DNA of 46,017 nt, from the NCBI GenBank assembly GCA_902634075.1, contig CACPJA010000009.1, positions 1-46,017 on the forward strand, written 5' to 3'. Position numbers and translations under genes: made by a program. Numbering within the stretch: position 1 is the first letter of the stretch; each line of letters starts with the position of its first letter. Shown in pieces: positions 42,539 through 46,017 of this stretch. The notes beneath the pieces were generated by a model. It was not told the origin of the DNA and ran no database searches. It saw nothing but the letters and a program-made list of their open reading frames with translations. The DNA comes from an uncultured Gammaproteobacteria bacterium. Its GTDB lineage: Bacteria > Pseudomonadota > Gammaproteobacteria > Steroidobacterales > UBA11654.

Positions 42539-43900
42539 ATGACGCAAGAATTACAAACTGAGATTGAACAAGTCTTCAAAGAAGCTGAACGTATTTGGGA
42601 TTCACAAAAGTATGGCGATCTAAAAAGACTCTGGGATGAGGATGATCCTGATCCATTTTATTTAGCCGAGGAACAAGCGGACTGGAAAATCGGCTGGGAT
42701 GAGCTAAAAAAATATTGGGAACCTGTACCTGGTAAGAGAATGCTTGAAGCTATTCGTATGAGATTTTATAACATTAAAGTCAAACCTTTGTCGGATGATT
42801 TCATTTTTGCGGTCGGCTGGGTCAGACACGATATGAAAATGAGAGGCCCAATGAAAGCTTGGGGCGGAGATGCAAGAATCAGCGCCCTGTTTAGAAAAAA
42901 AGAGGACGGTTGGAAATTTATAGCCTACACGGAAAGTCATAAGACTCCTGTAATTTATATGCAAGAGCTGTATGCAAAATGGTCAAAAATACCTCTAATC
43001 CACACGATTACAAAACGTTTTCTTATGCAACTCTATGAAAGAAATGTTCATCCTAAATTTGAACCCTTCAGACGAAGGATCATGGACGATGAGAACAAGG
43101 AATACAAAGTCAGTATAAAAAGGAGATTAGGCTTTTTAAAACCTATTCTGATTAACCTTTACAACAAGATCATTGGAAAGAAGGTGATACCAAAAGCCTA
43201 TATACCTGGGCTAGTTCCTTGTCTAAATGGAAGAGGCTTTATGGAAGAAGACCTTAATGATGTTTCTCAGTCCTTTGTTGAAGAATCTTCAAAAATGGAT
43301 GGGCTATCACTTGATGTTGGCTGTGCTTATGGAATCGCAACGATTGCTGCTTTAGAAAAAGGAGCTGAAGTGCTTGCATCGGATATGGATCAGGGCCATC
43401 TTGACCTTCTTTTAGAAGAAACTCCAGATGAACTAAAACCTAAATTAAAAACTAAGGCAGGGAAACTACCAGATATTGATTTTGAAAATGATTCATTTGT
43501 TTCAATCCATTGCTCTAGATGCTTACACTTTTTAAAGCCAGATGAATTAATTGAGACCATACAGAATATGTACGCATGGCTTAAACCGGGAGGTAGAGTT
43601 TATTTAATTACTGATACCTGTTTCTCGGGACCATGGAAAAACTATCTTCCAGAATATGAAAAGAAATTAAAAGCCGGAGACCCTTTTCCTGGATTTATTG
43701 AAGATGTTTTAGATTGTTTACCCGTGCCAAGAGTACCCAAAGGTATGACACCCCATATGAACTGTTTAGACCCAGATACTCTATCCAGAGAGTGTAAATC
43801 TGCTGGATTTGAAATAATCACAGCAAAATTCTTTGGGCCTGCAAGAGCTAGTTCTGATTACGGTAAGGACCATGCAGGGATAATTGCAGTAAAAAACTAA
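42539..43900 (+). CDS. Fusion of an NTF2/SnoaL-like domain and a class I SAM-dependent methyltransferase
   Basis: A 453-residue two-domain protein. Residues about 5-150 look like an NTF2/SnoaL-like fold (RIWDSQKYGDLKRLWDEDDPDPFYLAEEQADW, then GWKFIAYTESHKTP at its end). A basic, helical linker of about 90 residues follows. Residues about 240-453 are a class I methyltransferase: motif I LDVGCAYG with Asp259, ASDMD at the ribose-binding acid, CSRCLHFLKPDELI and LKPGGRVYLIT. Both domains are read in one frame with no sign of a frameshift. The family combination is not one I recognise. The 3' end overlaps the BolA gene by four bases on the other strand. Confidence 0.77.
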   Translation: MTQELQTEIEQVFKEAERIWDSQKYGDLKRLWDEDDPDPFYLAEEQADWKIGWDELKKYWEPVPGKRMLEAIRMRFYNIKVKPLSDDFIFAVGWVRHDMKMRGPMKAWGGDARISALFRKKEDGWKFIAYTESHKTPVIYMQELYAKWSKIPLIHTITKRFLMQLYERNVHPKFEPFRRRIMDDENKEYKVSIKRRLGFLKPILINLYNKIIGKKVIPKAYIPGLVPCLNGRGFMEEDLNDVSQSFVEESSKMDGLSLDVGCAYGIATIAALEKGAEVLASDMDQGHLDLLLEETPDELKPKLKTKAGKLPDIDFENDSFVSIHCSRCLHFLKPDELIETIQNMYAWLKPGGRVYLITDTCFSGPWKNYLPEYEKKLKAGDPFPGFIEDVLDCLPVPRVPKGMTPHMNCLDPDTLSRECKSAGFEIITAKFFGPARASSDYGKDHAGIIAVKN

Positions 43901-44175
43901 TCGGACTCCAACTCTTCTATCGTTTTCAATTCTAAAGATAGCGCATGCAATTCATCCTTTAGAAATTCTGCCAACAGAGAATAAATTATTTGGTGTCGTT
44001 GAATAGGAGATGAATCTAAAAAATCATCGCTCACTATTGAAATTCTTAAATGCATTTTTCCTTCATTGGCAGCTTTGTGACCTTTATGTAAGTGGCCCTC
44101 ATCCTCAATGAGGAGTTCATGAATGTTGAGTTCCTGACGAAGGGTTTGTTCAATAATTTCAATGCGACTATTCAT
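43897..44175 (-). CDS. BolA family protein
   Basis: A small protein of 92 residues with the BolA fold: EGHLHKGHKAANEGKMHLRISIVSDDFLDSSPIQRHQIIYSLLAEFLKDELHALSLEL matches the conserved GHxxH, the invariant RHR-like turn and the HAL near the C-terminus. BolA proteins act with monothiol glutaredoxins in iron-sulfur or iron regulation, and some bind DNA. I chose the ATG at 44175 over an in-frame TTG at 44199, because the core family start (NSRIEIIEQTL) follows it directly. No glutaredoxin gene is in the window. Confidence 0.87.
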   Translation of the reverse strand: MNSRIEIIEQTLRQELNIHELLIEDEGHLHKGHKAANEGKMHLRISIVSDDFLDSSPIQRHQIIYSLLAEFLKDELHALSLELKTIEELESD

Positions 44176-44255
44176 TTCTTTTTTTATTTTAAACTTCAAT
44201 ATTAATAAAGATCATATAAGATTAGCCTTGTTGATGTAAGGAAAGTATCTATCAA

Positions 44256-45251
44256 GTGAAAAAAATTAGCCTAAAAAAACTTCTCAATGGATCTGATTCT
44301 AAAAATCAATCCGTTGAATCAAAAAGATTAAAAGATGCAATGACAGAAGACTGTTATTTTCTCCTCGTCGACCATGGCATTTCAGAAAAAATAATTGATG
44401 ATGCTTACGAACAATCAAGGATGTTTCATAATTTAGATGACTCAGACTCAAAAAAGCAGGCTGCTCATTATCGCCATGCCTATTCAGGTCGAGGATGGTC
44501 CCCATGCGGTGAGGAACCTGCCTACTCAGCAAACACAAAAGCTACCTGCTCAGCCTTTGATATGTGTTATGAGATTAAAGAAATTGACGAAGAATTTGAA
44601 AACTTTGGTCCAAATTTATGGCCGCCAAAAATGCCAGAATTTAGAGATGCGGTCTATAAATATTATTTGGAATTTTCTAAAGTTGAGAAAAAATTAGCCA
44701 ATCAAATAGAAGAGACATTTAACCTAGATAAAAACTTTATATCATCAAAGATGACTGAAAAGTCTCCATCTACGATGAGGTTAATATATTACCCTGCAGT
44801 GGAAGGCACACCAGAAGATAATCTGTTCGGTATTAGTGCTCACACTGATTATGAGGTTTTCACACTCCTGACACAATCTGAGAAGGGATCACAGTTAAAA
44901 CATAGATCAGGAGAATGGCATTTAGTTGACTGTAATCGTTATGAAATAATAGTCATGCTAGGAGACATGCTTGAGGTGATGACAAACGGTCTTGTCAAGG
45001 CAACTCCTCATCGAGTTCCGCCAACACCATGGGAGCGATATTCTATTACAAGATTTTGTGCCATAGAAGGTCATTACGAAATTAGCCCGCTAGAACAATT
45101 TGTAGATGCAACTAAAGGTCCCTTGTATGAGCCAGTCAGTCAGCAAAAAAATATCAAAGACGGTCTAGCTCAAGCCTCTGCTAATTCTGAAGCCATGCTC
45201 AAAGAAAGCAGGGTTGATGAAAGATTCAAGAATCAGAAAGACAGTCTATAA
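44256..45251 (+). CDS. Isopenicillin N synthase-type 2-oxoglutarate/Fe(II) oxygenase
   Basis: A 331-residue non-haem iron oxygenase. The N-terminal DIOX_N part (DAMTEDCYFLLVDHGISEKIIDDAYEQSRMFHNL) precedes the jelly-roll core with iron ligands His196 and Asp198 (SAHTDYE) and His252 (ATPHRVPP). The 2-oxoglutarate-binding Arg261-x-Ser263 follows (ERYSI). The length and RxS motif fit 2OG-dependent hydroxylases of this fold, including ethylene-forming and gibberellin-type relatives. GTG start, with TAAGGAAAG about 13 bases upstream, so a somewhat loose ribosome site. Substrate unknown. It converges on the membrane protein gene four bases away. Confidence 0.88.
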   Translation: MKKISLKKLLNGSDSKNQSVESKRLKDAMTEDCYFLLVDHGISEKIIDDAYEQSRMFHNLDDSDSKKQAAHYRHAYSGRGWSPCGEEPAYSANTKATCSAFDMCYEIKEIDEEFENFGPNLWPPKMPEFRDAVYKYYLEFSKVEKKLANQIEETFNLDKNFISSKMTEKSPSTMRLIYYPAVEGTPEDNLFGISAHTDYEVFTLLTQSEKGSQLKHRSGEWHLVDCNRYEIIVMLGDMLEVMTNGLVKATPHRVPPTPWERYSITRFCAIEGHYEISPLEQFVDATKGPLYEPVSQQKNIKDGLAQASANSEAMLKESRVDERFKNQKDSL

Positions 45252-45255
45252 AATA

Positions 45256-45867
45256 TTAATCTGAGAACATCGCCCATTTTGCAAAGGGTGTTACCCAAGC
45301 AATCTTAATGACCATACAACAAATAATATAGAGAGTTAAAACTGTCCCAATATTACCGCGAATCGCTCCACTGATCATTCCATGTTTAGGGTCACCTGAG
45401 TTTCGATTCCTGCCGTAGCGAATAACATCCGGAGTGATACTTATTGCTGCCATTAACCAGAATGCAAAATAACCATTCCAAGCCCAAGGGGCATTGTGCA
45501 AACCCCCCCAAGATTCAATAAGCATTAATCCAGATATTGGAATAATAATCGAGGTAGTCATTGTGATAGACAAGGCACCTTTTCTTAAAAAAGACCTGGC
45601 CCAAATACCCACTTCTTTGGGTTGATGGAATCGAATTTGCATGGCCCATATGTTTGAGAAAAACGTATGGCCAAAAAAGAGGAAGCCAGAAAATTCATGA
45701 ATAAATAATAGTAATAAATAATTAATGCCTAAATCACTAAGTCTTAAACCGAATAAAGGCAATGCACTAACAAAGGTAATTGATAAATAGATGAAGTACC
45801 AAAAAAAACGGTTAGGATCATCGTGTTGCATTGTTTCTGTATCGTTTTGAATTGCTTCTGAATTCAC
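45256..45867 (-). CDS. Multi-span membrane protein, possibly DUF2269-like
   Basis: A 203-residue membrane protein with four to five hydrophobic helices (about 21-42, 48-68, 94-115, 127-148, 173-195). Histidines sit in membrane segments (LLFIHEFSGFLFFGHTFFSNIW), a layout seen in haem-binding or DUF2269-type proteins, but the assignment is tentative. The start is GTG at 45867; AGGAAG ends five bases upstream and overlaps the stop of the preceding gene, so the two are translationally coupled. Function not recognised. Confidence 0.65.
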   Translation of the reverse strand: MNSEAIQNDTETMQHDDPNRFFWYFIYLSITFVSALPLFGLRLSDLGINYLLLLFIHEFSGFLFFGHTFFSNIWAMQIRFHQPKEVGIWARSFLRKGALSITMTTSIIIPISGLMLIESWGGLHNAPWAWNGYFAFWLMAAISITPDVIRYGRNRNSGDPKHGMISGAIRGNIGTVLTLYIICCMVIKIAWVTPFAKWAMFSD

Positions 45868-45876
45868 TCTAACTTC

Positions 45877-46017
45877 CTAAAATTTAACAGAGGGTGCAAC
45901 ATTTGCGGTTGCCCATACATCAAATGGAACGATCTTGCTCGCAAAAGGGTCAGAAAATAATTGATCTATTAGCCAGCTTTTCCTCATCTTCTCTTGAGCA
46001 ATTAAATCTTCCTGAGT
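45877..46017 (-). CDS. C-terminal end of an unidentified protein, cut by the window edge
   Basis: An open frame of 46 codons and a TAG stop runs to the right edge. The residues read TQEDLIAQEKMRKSWLIDQL and then a hydrophobic-aromatic end finishing VAPSVKF. The stop lies nine bases upstream of the GTG of the membrane protein, so the genes are coupled. Too little is present to name a family. Confidence 0.55.
   Translation of the reverse strand, partial: TQEDLIAQEKMRKSWLIDQLFSDPFASKIVPFDVWATANVAPSVKF

Noticed and set aside
44176-44199. TTG start for BolA
   Set aside because: The extra eight residues are not part of the BolA core and the TTG lacks a ribosome site; the internal ATG fits family length.

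Overview
The window is one contiguous, densely packed bacterial chromosome segment, AT-rich by eye. It holds 36 protein-coding genes (one cut by the right edge) and I see no rRNA, tRNA, CRISPR array, transposase or phage gene. No gap between genes exceeds about 135 bases, and four convergent gene pairs overlap at their 3' ends. The housekeeping proteins (TatD, UvrC, MazG, PurB, MnmA, AcnA, FumC, fused ThrA) are of gammaproteobacterial type. Together with the compaction, a TonB-dependent receptor, several exported S9 peptidases and a haloalkane dehalogenase, they suggest a small-genome marine gammaproteobacterium, possibly of the SAR86 kind. That placement is inference.

Layout. 58-11464: an exported S9 peptidase, then a type I secretion locus. 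A 1529-residue cadherin-repeat/serralysin/RTX protein is read leftwards and faces an operon of TolC, ABC exporter, HlyD-type adaptor and SGNH-type hydrolase. 11461-12333: a bacterioferritin-like protein and a small membrane protein. 12378-17279: prolyl oligopeptidase, a membrane-anchored amidohydrolase and a DUF885 lipoprotein, which look like a peptide-degradation neighbourhood. 17276-22497, all on the minus strand: pgsA, uvrC, mazG, a NudL-like Nudix hydrolase and fumC. 22594-27707: purB, mnmA and acnA on the plus strand. 27693-29852: a TPR-like exported protein, tatD, and an HNH nuclease with duplicated zinc-ribbon units. 29920-33689: thrA and thrC without thrB.

33823-36754: an apparent three-gene cassette of an unrecognised P-loop NTPase, a haloalkane dehalogenase with an intact catalytic set, and a class III CoA-transferase. 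36756-40452: an unusual exported, membrane-anchored NAD(P)-binding-fold protein and a divergent TonB-dependent receptor. 40455-45251: an LLM-class flavin oxidoreductase, a double VOC protein, an NTF2-like/methyltransferase fusion, BolA and an isopenicillin-N-synthase-type oxygenase. These look like accessory small-molecule metabolism. 45256-46017: a multi-span membrane protein coupled to a truncated upstream gene.

The points most worth following up are the secreted protease, which carries both a lipoprotein signal with a polyglycine run and RTX repeats; the short-hairpin adaptor and hydrolase in its exporter operon; the apparent non-ATG (ATT) start of mnmA; the exported Rossmann-fold protein; and the NTF2-methyltransferase fusion. 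Functions rest on motifs read by eye; no database search was run.
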